Positions 35,342-43,902 of a stretch of DNA of 64,000 nucleotides are shown here, in pieces. The DNA comes from Chloroflexus islandicus (lineage in GTDB: Bacteria > Chloroflexota > Chloroflexia > Chloroflexales > Chloroflexaceae): assembly GCF_001650695.1 (NCBI RefSeq), contig NZ_LWQS01000039.1, positions 25,883 to 89,882 on the forward strand, given 5' to 3'. The translations under genes and the position numbers were made by a program. How positions within the stretch are numbered: position 1 is the stretch's first letter; every line of letters begins with the position of its first letter. The notes beneath the pieces were generated by a model, which was not told where the DNA came from, did no database searches, and worked only from the letters and a program-made list of their open reading frames with translations.

Positions 35342-37303
35342 TTACTCATCTTCCTCGATATAGCGACCGCTGCGGCGGCGCAAGGCCGGCTGGATGGGCA
35401 AATCCTCGTCCTCCTCAACGGCCTCGGCCTCATCAGTTTCCTCTGGCGGCGGCGTGAAGAGGTAGACACCTTCAGCCGCAGGATCGGCGGCAATTGCCGG
35501 ATGGTTCGCCAGCAGCGCCAGCAAGAAGGAACGCGAGGCTGGGCGCAGCACATTGTAGGCCATGAAGATGTCAGCGAAACTCACCCGGTAGACTGGCTGC
35601 TCGCGGCTGCCGCCGCGCTCACCCATTGTCTCGCAAACGTGTTCAAGGATCATCTCGGCCTTCCGCCGCTCACCCATGGGGAACGCCTTCAGATTGCGCA
35701 GCTTGCCGTAACGATTCTGCTCTGGCAGCAGATCATCATCGACGGCGCAATAGAAGGTCATATTCGCAAACGCGAACTTATTCTTCTTTTCATCGAGCGT
35801 CAACAGGCGGCCAGTCGTCTCGCTCGCCTCTTCATACGTAATGGTGAAGACGTTAACGGCCTCACCGCGGCTAATCGTAATCAGCGCACCGGGGACAAGG
35901 TGCTCGCGGAAGAAATCTTCCAGACCTTGCAGCCAGCCGCCGCGGTTGCCGGTCGGATAACGCACTTCCACCAGATAGGTGCCAAAATGCTGCGGCGACT
36001 CGAAGCGGAGCACTGCGCTGCGCTGGTCGGGGAAGACCGGCTTCGGCAACAGCGCCGTCAGCGCCGCATCGAGCGGCAGAACGCCAAACTCCCACTCGAA
36101 GAAGGTCAAGAGGCGAGTCACACTGCCGCTGGCCGCAATCGACTCGGCGCTCTGCTCAGCAAGGCTATCATCAAAGCCTTCGATGAGGTACGACGTCAAC
36201 TGGCCCATCTCCGCCGCTTTCACCCGCTTCGAGCCAATCGCCGGCAACCCCTTGGTAGACCAGATATTAGCCCCTTCCACGCCGACGAACTCAAAATCCT
36301 TCTCGCGTGACAACCGGTAGTTGAGCGAGAAGCGGAAGCCTTCATAATCAGACTGGCGAGGATTGTGATAGTACAGATCAGCGACAATCTCGGTATCGAG
36401 CAAGGGCTCGTTGCGTTCGAGAATGTAATCGCGGATCTTGCGCAGATCATTCTTGCCGAAGCTCGTCAGTTTATCTTCCGGATAATGCATCCGGCCAAAG
36501 CTGACGATCCGGCGGAGCGGATCTTGTTCGAGCCGCTCGGCTAGAATCCGTTCGAGGGCCGGGCCATATTCCGCCACAATCTCGGCTGGCGAGCGGCTCA
36601 GATCGATAGCCATGCCATCAACCACCAAGATTGTGCTGCGTTCAGCAGGCACAGCCGGCGGCGGGGCCGGCTCAGCCGGAACCGGCTCAGCCGCAACAAC
36701 CGGCTCAACAGGCGCCGCTACGGTTTCGGCAATAATCGGCGCTGCTGACGGCGGTTCGACCGCTACCGGCGTTGCCGGCGCTGCGACAGGCTGCTCGGCG
36801 ACCTCCGGTGCAACCTCTGAAGCTGGCTCAACCGGCGCTGGCGGCTCGACAACCGGTTCGTGCTCGGCAGCTTTGGCCGTCACCAACCGGGCCTGCTCGA
36901 TCCAGTAATCGGAAATGTACACTGGCTCGACCGTCGTAATCGCCGGGCGAGAGGTTGAAACCACGACGCTCAAATCATCGATCGGCAGCGGCTTCTCCGG
37001 TTCATAGAGCCGTTGCTTGAAGGTATGGATATCGGTCGTATCACGGGGAACGTAACGCCCTTGCCGGGAGGTCACAAAAATCACTTGGCCATTGACCTCC
37101 TCGCGGGTAAAGCGCTCATCAGCCGCCAGTGCCGCTTCGAGTTCGGCGCGCACCTGCGCAGGATCGCGCTGCCACCGCGCGGCAAAAAACTCGACCAGAT
37201 TCTGCAACGTCTGGCGGATAGGGGCATCAACGGCGAAGAGGATTCCTTGCGCGGTCATCAGCCGCCATACTTCATCGGCCAACGTTCCTGTCGTGGCGGT
37301 CAT
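35342..37303 (-). CDS. Unrecognised 653-aa protein with Pro/Ala linker
   Basis: No family recognised. Residues 1-110 are compact and mostly helical (EVWRLMTAQGILFAVDAPIR ... FTREEVNGQVIFVTSRQGRY, read in parts) and could be a winged-helix-like domain. About 150-228 is a low-complexity Pro/Ala/Glu/Val linker. About 230-620 is a globular region with FGRMHYPEDKLTSFGKNDLR and other mixed alpha/beta stretches, including LLTLDEKKNKFAFANMTFYC. The tail is very acidic and ends in RRRSGRYIEEDE. There is no signal peptide, membrane helix or nucleotide-binding loop. Its ATG overlaps the stop of a 49-aa gene (ATGA), so both are co-translated. Confidence 0.8.
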   Translation of the reverse strand: MTATTGTLADEVWRLMTAQGILFAVDAPIRQTLQNLVEFFAARWQRDPAQVRAELEAALAADERFTREEVNGQVIFVTSRQGRYVPRDTTDIHTFKQRLYEPEKPLPIDDLSVVVSTSRPAITTVEPVYISDYWIEQARLVTAKAAEHEPVVEPPAPVEPASEVAPEVAEQPVAAPATPVAVEPPSAAPIIAETVAAPVEPVVAAEPVPAEPAPPPAVPAERSTILVVDGMAIDLSRSPAEIVAEYGPALERILAERLEQDPLRRIVSFGRMHYPEDKLTSFGKNDLRKIRDYILERNEPLLDTEIVADLYYHNPRQSDYEGFRFSLNYRLSREKDFEFVGVEGANIWSTKGLPAIGSKRVKAAEMGQLTSYLIEGFDDSLAEQSAESIAASGSVTRLLTFFEWEFGVLPLDAALTALLPKPVFPDQRSAVLRFESPQHFGTYLVEVRYPTGNRGGWLQGLEDFFREHLVPGALITISRGEAVNVFTITYEEASETTGRLLTLDEKKNKFAFANMTFYCAVDDDLLPEQNRYGKLRNLKAFPMGERRKAEMILEHVCETMGERGGSREQPVYRVSFADIFMAYNVLRPASRSFLLALLANHPAIAADPAAEGVYLFTPPPEETDEAEAVEEDEDLPIQPALRRRSGRYIEEDE

Positions 37304-37449
37304 TCGCTCTCCTCCATCACCAGCTTGCTTAAGATTTCAAGGTATTGCACCAACAACTCGCGCACATCTTTCGGCTCGCCGCTCGCTCGTAGCCACTGGA
37401 GCAAGCGATCAACAGCCGTGTCGCCAAAGACGATCATCTTCGCGTCCAT
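37300..37449 (-). CDS. 49-aa protein translationally coupled to the 653-aa gene
   Basis: A short frame from ATG 37447-37449 to TGA 37300-37302, whose TGA overlaps the next ATG in the ATGA arrangement. The peptide starts MDAKMIVFGDTAVDRLLQWL, continues as an amphipathic, leucine-rich helix (DVRELLVQYLEILSKLV) and ends in MEESE. A second Met at residue 5 is an alternative start. A GGGGGC stretch is the only ribosome-site candidate. The promoter at 37540-37568 points to this gene. Its size and coupling suggest a small partner or adaptor of the 653-aa protein (inference). No family recognised. Confidence 0.65.
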   Translation of the reverse strand: MDAKMIVFGDTAVDRLLQWLRASGEPKDVRELLVQYLEILSKLVMEESE

Positions 37450-37539
37450 GCAGCCCCCATGACACTTACAGACAACAGGAAACAGAGAGGCTTCATTTGC
37501 CTCCCTGCTATCCGTAGGGTGTACGATATAGCTTCCCGT

Positions 37540-37568
37540 ATTGTAGCATTGCTCGGCGCTGCGCGCAA
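37540..37568 (-). promoter_or_regulatory. Promoter of the 49-aa/653-aa gene pair
   Basis: On the minus strand TTGCGC (37563-37568), a 17-nt spacer, and TGC directly before TACAAT (37540-37545, extended -10). Transcription would start about 85 nt before ATG 37449. The rest of 37450-37718 holds no gene that I can support. Confidence 0.6.
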
Positions 37569-37718
37569 ATCACGGCGGGCATCAGGCGTGACGGAAGATT
37601 GCAGTTGTCACCGGCGGACAGTGGCAAGCGCAGCAGTGGCAATCAGCAAGCAGCAGGCATACGGCTGTGCAGCCGATATTGCCGCATTGGCAGCCAACCC
37701 CGCCAACCTTGCTGGCGC

Positions 37719-38690
37719 TTAATCCGACAAACTATCGAGCGCCATGGCCACTGCGCCGATGGCAACGCTATCGGGGCCGAGCACTGAAGCCACCACTGGC
37801 ACCGGACGCGCAAACTGCGGCGCGATGAAATCATTGACCCGAGCGGCGATCGACTCAACAAACGACTCGCCGCCGATCCGCACCACGATACCACCCAGCA
37901 CAACCATTTCGGGATCGAGCAACGCAATGACCTGCGCGATCCGGGTCGCCATCAGATCAATCGTATGCTGCACCACCCGGCGCGCCACCGGATGATCGCT
38001 AAAAATGTCTTCGAGCCGTTCGGCGGCCATCCCGGCGGCATTTGCGCGCCGCAACAAACCGCTGATCGAAACCAATTCCTCGAGCGTCTCTGGCCGGCCA
38101 TCGCCATCCCAGCCGTGGCCCACGACCGCATGGCCAATCTCACCGGCCATCGAATGGGCGCCGTGGTAGAGCCGGCCATTCAACACTGCCCCACCACCCA
38201 CACCGGTGCTCAGGTGAAAGTAGAAGAGGTGCTGGCACCCTTTGCCAACCCCAAACGTCGCCTCACCGAGCGCGATCAGATTGGCATCATTATCGATCAG
38301 CGTCACCGCATCAAACGCCTGCTCAAACCGCTCTTGCAACGGATAATTTTCCCAGCCGGGCCGTCGCGGCGCCAGCCGCACCGTCCCATGGCGTAGATCA
38401 ACCGGCCCGCTGAAGCCAATCCCCACTCGCACCAACCGATCGACCGTTACCCCTTCCTGCGCCATCAAGTCCTGTACCAGTGCAATGACCTTCGTCACCG
38501 TGGTTTCAGGGTCTTCGTGATCAACTGCTTCAATGGCAGCGTTATGATAGGTATGGTGCTGCAGATCGACCAGCGCCGCGCGCAAGCCGTAACTGCCGAG
38601 GTCGATGCCAAGGATATAGCCTTGATTACCGAGAACTCCCCACAGGTTCTGCGTTAACCGTTCACTGATGAGGGTAGGCAGATCTTTCAT
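37719..38690 (-). CDS. ROK family sugar kinase-like protein without zinc cysteines
   Basis: A 323-aa ROK protein (glucokinase/NagC-like) without an N-terminal winged helix, so more likely a kinase than a repressor. It has the phosphate-1 motif LGIDLGSYGLRAALVD (about 27-42), the catalytic LIDNDANLIALGE (Asp near 137), the STGVGGGAVLNG adenosine/phosphate-2 region and GEIGHAVVGHG. The usual ROK zinc site CxCGxxGCxE is replaced by GHGWDGDGRPETLEE, so no Zn can be bound there. ATG 38690 is weakly supported by GAGAGGAA upstream. The sugar substrate cannot be predicted. Confidence 0.85.
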   Translation of the reverse strand: MKDLPTLISERLTQNLWGVLGNQGYILGIDLGSYGLRAALVDLQHHTYHNAAIEAVDHEDPETTVTKVIALVQDLMAQEGVTVDRLVRVGIGFSGPVDLRHGTVRLAPRRPGWENYPLQERFEQAFDAVTLIDNDANLIALGEATFGVGKGCQHLFYFHLSTGVGGGAVLNGRLYHGAHSMAGEIGHAVVGHGWDGDGRPETLEELVSISGLLRRANAAGMAAERLEDIFSDHPVARRVVQHTIDLMATRIAQVIALLDPEMVVLGGIVVRIGGESFVESIAARVNDFIAPQFARPVPVVASVLGPDSVAIGAVAMALDSLSD

Positions 38691-38746
38691 AGGGGGTTCC
38701 TCTCTGAACTATCGCTTCAGCGGATGGCGGCACCAGTGTTGTGAGA

Positions 38747-41335
38747 TTATAGCATATCCTGATCGCGTTGTGCCGCCTTTGCCGGTGTTGGTTCGGCAAC
38801 AAACAGCAGTAAGGCGATAACACCTAACGCTGCTGCCGCCATCCGTGACCATGGCCACGCCGGTTGCGCGCAATCGGCACAGTCCGTTTCCGCCGTGGGC
38901 AAGCGGGTTGGCGTTGGGAGCGGAAGCGTGGCGCTCAAGTAGGCGGCTGCTGGCGACCGTGGCAAGAGCGAAGCCGGTCGAGGTTCGGCTAGCGGTTGGG
39001 GTGCCACCGGCGTGAGCACGAGGCCGGTTGCCGCCACTACAAGCGAAGGCGGATCAGCGCCGGGTTGCGCACTACTCGGCAGACTCGCCGCTGCATCTGA
39101 TCGACGCCAAATGATCTGCCCGACTGTTGCGGCTGTATACGTGAAGGTATCGATCACCGTCCCTGACGGATCGTGCAACGTGACCGTATCGCCGCCGTTA
39201 TTGAGCAAGGCGCGCGTCATCAGAATGCGCACCGTCTCCCCCGGCGCCAATTCCTGCTCGGCCAATGACCGGCGCTGACCGCTCGCATCGCTCAAAAACC
39301 AGTCGCGTAGATTGATCGGCGAGGCATAATAACTGGTTACTTCAACCCATTCACTCTCACCGGTCACCGGCGCTGGCAGCAGCGCGCTGATCACGATGCT
39401 CCCCACCGGCCACGGCGTTGGCAAAGCGCTCGGCAGTACAGCCGGCGTCTTAGTGACCGTGGGAGTTTTCGTTACCGTTGGCACGCGAGTAGCCGTTGGT
39501 ATTTTGGTCGCGGTCGGTGTGCGGGTGACGGTCGGTGTACGGGTCGCTGTGGGCGTCCGCGTCTCGGTCGGTGTACGGGTCGCTGTGGGCGTCCGCGTCT
39601 CGGTCGGTGTACGAGTGGCGGTCGGCGTCCGCGTCTCGGTCGGTGTACGGGTCGCTGTGGGCGTCCGCGTCTCGGTCGGTGTACGGGTCGCTGTGGGCAT
39701 CGCCAGTGCCGCCGGTTCCGGGATCGGATTCGGCTCACCCGGCGTTGGCTCGGTGCTGACGGCCCATGTGGCTGCGCCATCTCCCACTCGGGCATAAACA
39801 GTGGCTGCCGTCAGCGCCGGGTATTCTACCGGTGCGCTCATCGCCGTCTGCCCCCAGAACAGGGTCAGGCGCGCACCGCTGTCGGGTAAACTCCCTTTCG
39901 CCACCTCAATCAGGGCATAATCGCCGGGTAGGATCGTCATGGACGTCAGATAACGCCGCACGACGCTGCCACTCACCCGCTCGATCATCCAACCCGTGAG
40001 ATCAACCGGCGTAGTGCCGCGATTGTACAACTCGACCCACTCATGCTCGCCAGCCGCCGCGATTTCGTTGATGATGACCTGATCAAACGCCGCGACAGGG
40101 GTCGGAGTGGGTGTCGCCGTCATATGTTCACCCTCCCCCAGCGGGGAAGGGCTGCCCTCTGCCGGGAGAGGGCTAGGACTGGAAACGGTCGCTGAAGGCG
40201 CGCGCGTGGCAGATGGTAATGTTAATGCTGTGCTCGTTGCGGTCACGGTGGCTGCCGGCTCTGGGATCGGGTTCGGCTCACCCGGCGTTGGCGCAGTAGT
40301 GATAAACCACACTGACGCCGCGTCTCCCTGCCGGGCATAGACCGTTGCCGCCGTCAGCGCCGGGTACTCAACTGGCGCACTCATCGCTGTCTGACCCCAG
40401 AACAGGGTCAGGCGCGCGCCGCTATCGGGCAAACTCCCTTTCGCCACCTCAACCACCAGATAGGCATCGGGTTGGATCGTGATCGCCGGCAGCACGCGGC
40501 GCACCATACTCCCGCTCGCACTTACCCGCTCCACCACCCACCCGCTGAGGTCTACCGCGGTTAGACCACGGTTGTAGACCTCGACCCACTCATGCTCGCC
40601 AGCCGCCGCGATTTCGTTGATGATGACCTGATCGAATGCCGCCACCGGAGTCGCCGTGCTCGTTGCGGTCGCCGTGCTCGTTGCGGTCGCGGTGCTCGTT
40701 GCGGTCGCCGTGCTCGTTGCGGTCGCGGTGCTCGTTGCGGTCGCCGTGCTCGTTGCGGTCGCGGTCGCCATCACATCTTCACCCTCCCCCAGCGGGGGAG
40801 GGCTGGGGTGGGGGCCATTGTCCTCCTCAGGAGGCTGACTGGGATGGGGGGTTGCCACTGTCGCTGTCTGGGCAGGCGCAGGTGGTTCCCCGCTATTCCA
40901 CGCTCCCGGCGTCGGTGCGCCAACCTGCCAGTCGGCACTGCCATCAGGCTGGCGGGCAATGGTTTGATCACGCGGGACGACGGTCAAGGGGCTTTGATCA
41001 ACGATCTGGCCTGCTCGATTACTCAACTGCGCCTGATCAGGATCGCCGTTGTTGAGAATGGCGCTCGTTAATATCACCACCACCAAGCCACCGGGCGGGA
41101 TGACCATTCCTTCGGCAATCAGGGTATGCGGGCCGCCAATCATCACGTCATCAATCCGCCAGCCGCTCAGATCGACCGGCAACGGGCCGGGATTATACAG
41201 CTCAACCCACTCTGGGCCGGCACCCGGATTGTGCATCACTTCGTTGATCAGCACCAACGGCGGCTGCGCCTGAAGCGGCTGGAGCCACATTCCGGCCAGC
41301 ACGAGCAAGATTGTGATCATTGCCCACCAACGCAC
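38747..41335 (-). CDS. Surface protein with three lamin-tail domains and Thr/Pro repeats
   Basis: An 862-aa exported protein. GTG 41335 follows a GGAG; an N-terminal signal (about 5-22) ends at AQA. Three LTD (lamin-tail) beta-sandwich domains are seen by their INEV/INEIAAAGEHEWVE..N and VDLSGW motifs: about 28-140, 237-350 and 410-530. A fourth, shorter sandwich is at about 655-760 (ISALLPAPVTGESEWVEV). They are separated by low-complexity linkers, one of Ala-Thr-Ser repeats and one of 12-residue TPTETRTPTATR repeats. One membrane helix is near the C-terminus (about 825-845), with a short basic/acidic tail. Likely cell-surface or S-layer associated; function unknown. Confidence 0.85.
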   Translation of the reverse strand: MRWWAMITILLVLAGMWLQPLQAQPPLVLINEVMHNPGAGPEWVELYNPGPLPVDLSGWRIDDVMIGGPHTLIAEGMVIPPGGLVVVILTSAILNNGDPDQAQLSNRAGQIVDQSPLTVVPRDQTIARQPDGSADWQVGAPTPGAWNSGEPPAPAQTATVATPHPSQPPEEDNGPHPSPPPLGEGEDVMATATATSTATATSTATATSTATATSTATATSTATATSTATPVAAFDQVIINEIAAAGEHEWVEVYNRGLTAVDLSGWVVERVSASGSMVRRVLPAITIQPDAYLVVEVAKGSLPDSGARLTLFWGQTAMSAPVEYPALTAATVYARQGDAASVWFITTAPTPGEPNPIPEPAATVTATSTALTLPSATRAPSATVSSPSPLPAEGSPSPLGEGEHMTATPTPTPVAAFDQVIINEIAAAGEHEWVELYNRGTTPVDLTGWMIERVSGSVVRRYLTSMTILPGDYALIEVAKGSLPDSGARLTLFWGQTAMSAPVEYPALTAATVYARVGDGAATWAVSTEPTPGEPNPIPEPAALAMPTATRTPTETRTPTATRTPTETRTPTATRTPTETRTPTATRTPTETRTPTATRTPTVTRTPTATKIPTATRVPTVTKTPTVTKTPAVLPSALPTPWPVGSIVISALLPAPVTGESEWVEVTSYYASPINLRDWFLSDASGQRRSLAEQELAPGETVRILMTRALLNNGGDTVTLHDPSGTVIDTFTYTAATVGQIIWRRSDAAASLPSSAQPGADPPSLVVAATGLVLTPVAPQPLAEPRPASLLPRSPAAAYLSATLPLPTPTRLPTAETDCADCAQPAWPWSRMAAAALGVIALLLFVAEPTPAKAAQRDQDML
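39512..39697 (-). repeat. 36-bp coding repeat (Thr/Pro/Arg) in the LTD gene
   Basis: Tandem 36-bp units on the plus strand built from GTCGGTGTACGGGTCGCTGT + GGGCGTCCGCGTCTCG encode TPTETRTPTATR on the minus strand. About five units, nearly identical, with one point-variant unit. Copy number likely varies between strains. Confidence 0.85.
40652..40759 (-). repeat. 18-bp coding repeat (Ala/Thr/Ser) in the LTD gene
   Basis: Six tandem units of 18 bp (CGCCGTGCTCGTTGCGGT with C/G variants) alternate CGCC and CGCG starts and encode TATSTA on the minus strand. The alternation suggests an earlier 36-bp doubling. Confidence 0.85.
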
Positions 41336-41430
41336 AGCAGTTTCTCCGTAGTTTGATCGCTCTACTAAAGAAACCGCGCGAAGTGGGCAAAAGATGCGCG
41401 GAAATTGTCGCCAATTTGTACGTGCTTAGC

Positions 41431-42102
41431 TCAAACGAGCGGCAATTGGCCGTGGGAAGCTAATCGGTGGGCGAAACGAGTGGTCTCGGGCAGGCGAAAG
41501 CGCGTGGTACAGGCCATCACCAGCTCAGGGGCGCGATCGAGACTGACGCGATGGCCGGGTGAGACAAAGACCGGTTGGGCATCGGCGCGCGTGCGGAGCA
41601 CCCAACCGATCTGTTCATGACCGTCGAAAAGCGGACTACGCGCGCCGCGTTCAGGCGCGGGCGGGGTAAAGCGGCCAACGAGCCGTTGCTTGGCGCACCC
41701 AATCGTTGGGAGATCGAGCAACACCCCGATATGGCAAGCAATCCCGCACCGGCGCGGGTGAGCAATGCCATGCCCATCGCAGATCACGAGATCGGGTGTT
41801 TCGCGCAACCGGTCGAGCGCGGCCATGATCGCCGGCGCTTCGCGAAAAGCGAGCAGACCCGGCACATACGGAAACGTCACCGGCTGGCGCACCAGCGCAT
41901 AATCGACCGGCGCCAGCTCAGGAAAACGCAACACCACCACCGCGGCGCGAATAACAGCGCCATCTTGCTCGAAACCGGCATCAACCCCGGCCACTAAGCG
42001 CAATTCGCCAAACACATCACGCGACACAACGCGCTGGCGCAGCGCCTGCTGCTCGGCAATCGCCGCCGCAATCCGCTCATCGTGGTCGTCAATCGTCAGC
42101 AT
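41431..42102 (-). CDS. nfi: Endonuclease V
   Basis: A 223-aa deoxyinosine 3' endonuclease that repairs deaminated adenine in DNA (Mg2+-dependent). Catalytic carboxylates align as Asp41 (AGVDAGF), Glu88 (YVPGLLAFREAP) and Asp109 (VICDGHGIAHPRRCG), equivalent to E. coli D35, E89 and D110. The wedge motif PYVPG is present. I start at ATG 42102, 14 nt inside the 3' end of the upstream molybdopterin gene, with GAGAAGAG before it. The overlap implies co-translation with an oxidoreductase, an odd pairing. Cytoplasmic. Confidence 0.93.
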   Translation of the reverse strand: MLTIDDHDERIAAAIAEQQALRQRVVSRDVFGELRLVAGVDAGFEQDGAVIRAAVVVLRFPELAPVDYALVRQPVTFPYVPGLLAFREAPAIMAALDRLRETPDLVICDGHGIAHPRRCGIACHIGVLLDLPTIGCAKQRLVGRFTPPAPERGARSPLFDGHEQIGWVLRTRADAQPVFVSPGHRVSLDRAPELVMACTTRFRLPETTRFAHRLASHGQLPLV

Positions 42103-42703
42103 ACCGCTCTTCTCGCCACGGATCGGCGTTGTTGCTGTAGCCGTAGCGTTCCCAGAAACCAAGCCGATCGTGATCAAGGAACTCTAAGCCGCGCAGCCAT
42201 TTGGCGCTCTTCCAGAAGTACTTTTTCGGCACCAACAAGCGCAGCGGGTAGCCATGCTCCGGCGTTAGCTCTTGCCCATCATACTTATAGGCCAGCAGCA
42301 CATCATCATCGAGCAACACGTCGAGCGGTAGATTGGCGGTATAGCCCTGCTCGCTGTGGGCAATCACAAACCGAGCCGATGGCTTGAGTGGCGGAATATG
42401 GCGCAAAAACTCGCGGAAGCTAACACCTTCCCACACGGTATCGAGCTTGCTCCAGCGCGTCACACAGTGAATGTCCGTCTTGATGGTCACGGTCGGCAAG
42501 GCGCGAAACTCGCGGAAGCTAAACCGCGCCGGTTCAGCCAATTCACCCCAGCAGCGCAGATCCCATTGTTCGTCAACATTGGTATACTGAGGGACAGTTC
42601 CATAGTGCAGCACCGGAAACTTCTCGGTAACGTATTGTCCCGGCGGGACGCGACCTTCCGGTTCGGATTGCGTCTGATCCTTCCGCTTGAACGGGTTGAA
42701 CAT
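42089..42703 (-). CDS. Sulfite-oxidase-fold molybdopterin oxidoreductase
   Basis: A 204-aa protein with the oxidoreductase-molybdopterin-binding domain only (YedY/MsrP or plant-SO core fold), with no Tat signal, haem domain or dimerisation domain. The Mo-ligating Cys80 sits in DIHCVTRWSKLDT, followed by WEGVSF and the Mo-site segment YTANLPLDVLLDDDVLLAY. The C-terminal PLRLLVPKKYFWKSAKWLRG is characteristic of the family. It is cytoplasmic, unlike MsrP. ATG 42703 has AAGGAGGG upstream. Substrate unknown; sulfite or a sulfoxide are guesses. It is divergent from the Rieske gene. Confidence 0.9.
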   Translation of the reverse strand: MFNPFKRKDQTQSEPEGRVPPGQYVTEKFPVLHYGTVPQYTNVDEQWDLRCWGELAEPARFSFREFRALPTVTIKTDIHCVTRWSKLDTVWEGVSFREFLRHIPPLKPSARFVIAHSEQGYTANLPLDVLLDDDVLLAYKYDGQELTPEHGYPLRLLVPKKYFWKSAKWLRGLEFLDHDRLGFWERYGYSNNADPWREERYADD

Positions 42704-42782
42704 TCGTCCCTCCTTCGCCACTGGATAATCGATAGCAGTTCCTTTTCAAATGGCATTATATCGCATGTGAAAGGATTTGGGT

Positions 42783-43892
42783 ATGGCCACCTTTGTGCGC
42801 GCTTCGCTTGATCGTCCGGCGTACACCTTGCCCGGTTTCTACTTCACCTCGGCGGACGTGTTTGCCCACGAACAAGAGCGCATCTTTGCCCGCCAGTGGG
42901 TCTGCGCCGGACGCAGCGCCGATGTACCGGCTGCCGGTGACTACCGTCTCATTGAGGTCGCTGGCGAAAACCTGATCTTGCTCCGCGATCAGAGCGGCCA
43001 ACTCCGCGCTTATTATAACGTCTGCCGTCACCGCGGAGCGCGGCTCTGCACCGAGGCGCATGGCCAGCTCGGCGAGAGCATTATTTGCCCCTACCATGCT
43101 TGGACGTACCGGCTCGATGGTTCGCTGGCGACGGCCCGATATATGCAAGATGCACCCGATTTTCGGCGTGAAGACTGGCCCCTGATCAGTGTGGCCGTCG
43201 CCGAATGGGACGGGTTTGTGTTTGTGTCGCTGGCCGATCAGCCAACCCCGTTTGCCCAAGCCTTCGCGCCGTTGATCGGCAAGTTTCAGGCATGGGAAGT
43301 GGCCCGCCTCCAACGCGGCGCTCAGATCGTCTACGAAGTGGCAGCCAATTGGAAGCTGATCGTCGCGAACTATTCAGAATGTTACCACTGCCCGCTGATC
43401 CACCCCGAACTGGTGGCTGTCTCGCCGTGGCAGAGCGGGCGCAATGACTTGACTAGCGGCCCCTTCTTGGGCGGCTATATGGAACTGACCCACGAAAGCA
43501 TGACTCTCGACGGCCACACCCGCCGCCCGCCCCTGCCCGGTCTCGCCGCGGCTGATCAACGGCGTGTCTACTACTACTCCATTTTCCCCAATCTATTGCT
43601 CAGTCTGCACCCCGACTACGTGATGGCGCACCGGCTCATTCCGCGCCGGCCCGACACAACCACCGTCATCTGCGAATGGTACTTTGCGCCGGAAGTGATG
43701 GCTACCGCCGATTTTGACCCCGCCGACGCGGTGGCATTCTGGGATCGCACCAACCGGCAAGATTGGCACGTCTGCGAACTCTCGCAGCAAGGAGTTAGCT
43801 CGCGCGCGTACCGGCCCGGCCCATACGCCCAATCGGAAGGGTTGCTCTGGCAATTTGACCAAGAGTATCTGCGGGTGATGGAAGCGGAGTGA
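42783..43892 (+). CDS. Rieske non-haem iron oxygenase, alpha subunit
   Basis: A 369-aa ring-hydroxylating oxygenase-like protein. The Rieske cluster ligands are Cys81-His83 (CRHRG) and Cys102-His105 (CPYHAW). The catalytic mononuclear iron ligands are His202 and His207 (NYSECYHCPLIHPEL), with an acidic residue expected near the C-terminal FWDRTNRQDW. Such enzymes hydroxylate or demethylate aromatics or quaternary amines. No reductase or ferredoxin gene is nearby. The start is ATG 42783, preceded by AAAGGA; a TTG two codons upstream is less likely. Followed 10 nt later by a glycosyltransferase, so co-transcribed. Confidence 0.9.
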   Translation: MATFVRASLDRPAYTLPGFYFTSADVFAHEQERIFARQWVCAGRSADVPAAGDYRLIEVAGENLILLRDQSGQLRAYYNVCRHRGARLCTEAHGQLGESIICPYHAWTYRLDGSLATARYMQDAPDFRREDWPLISVAVAEWDGFVFVSLADQPTPFAQAFAPLIGKFQAWEVARLQRGAQIVYEVAANWKLIVANYSECYHCPLIHPELVAVSPWQSGRNDLTSGPFLGGYMELTHESMTLDGHTRRPPLPGLAAADQRRVYYYSIFPNLLLSLHPDYVMAHRLIPRRPDTTTVICEWYFAPEVMATADFDPADAVAFWDRTNRQDWHVCELSQQGVSSRAYRPGPYAQSEGLLWQFDQEYLRVMEAE

Positions 43893-43902
43893 GCGATCAG
43901 CT

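Noticed and set aside
35093..36310. A 405-aa plus-strand open frame
   Set aside because: Antisense to the 653-aa and HEAT genes; it crosses the palindrome at 35264 and has no recognisable protein pattern.
38681..38690. ROK gene as a NagC/XylR-type repressor
   Set aside because: No N-terminal helix-turn-helix precedes the kinase fold.
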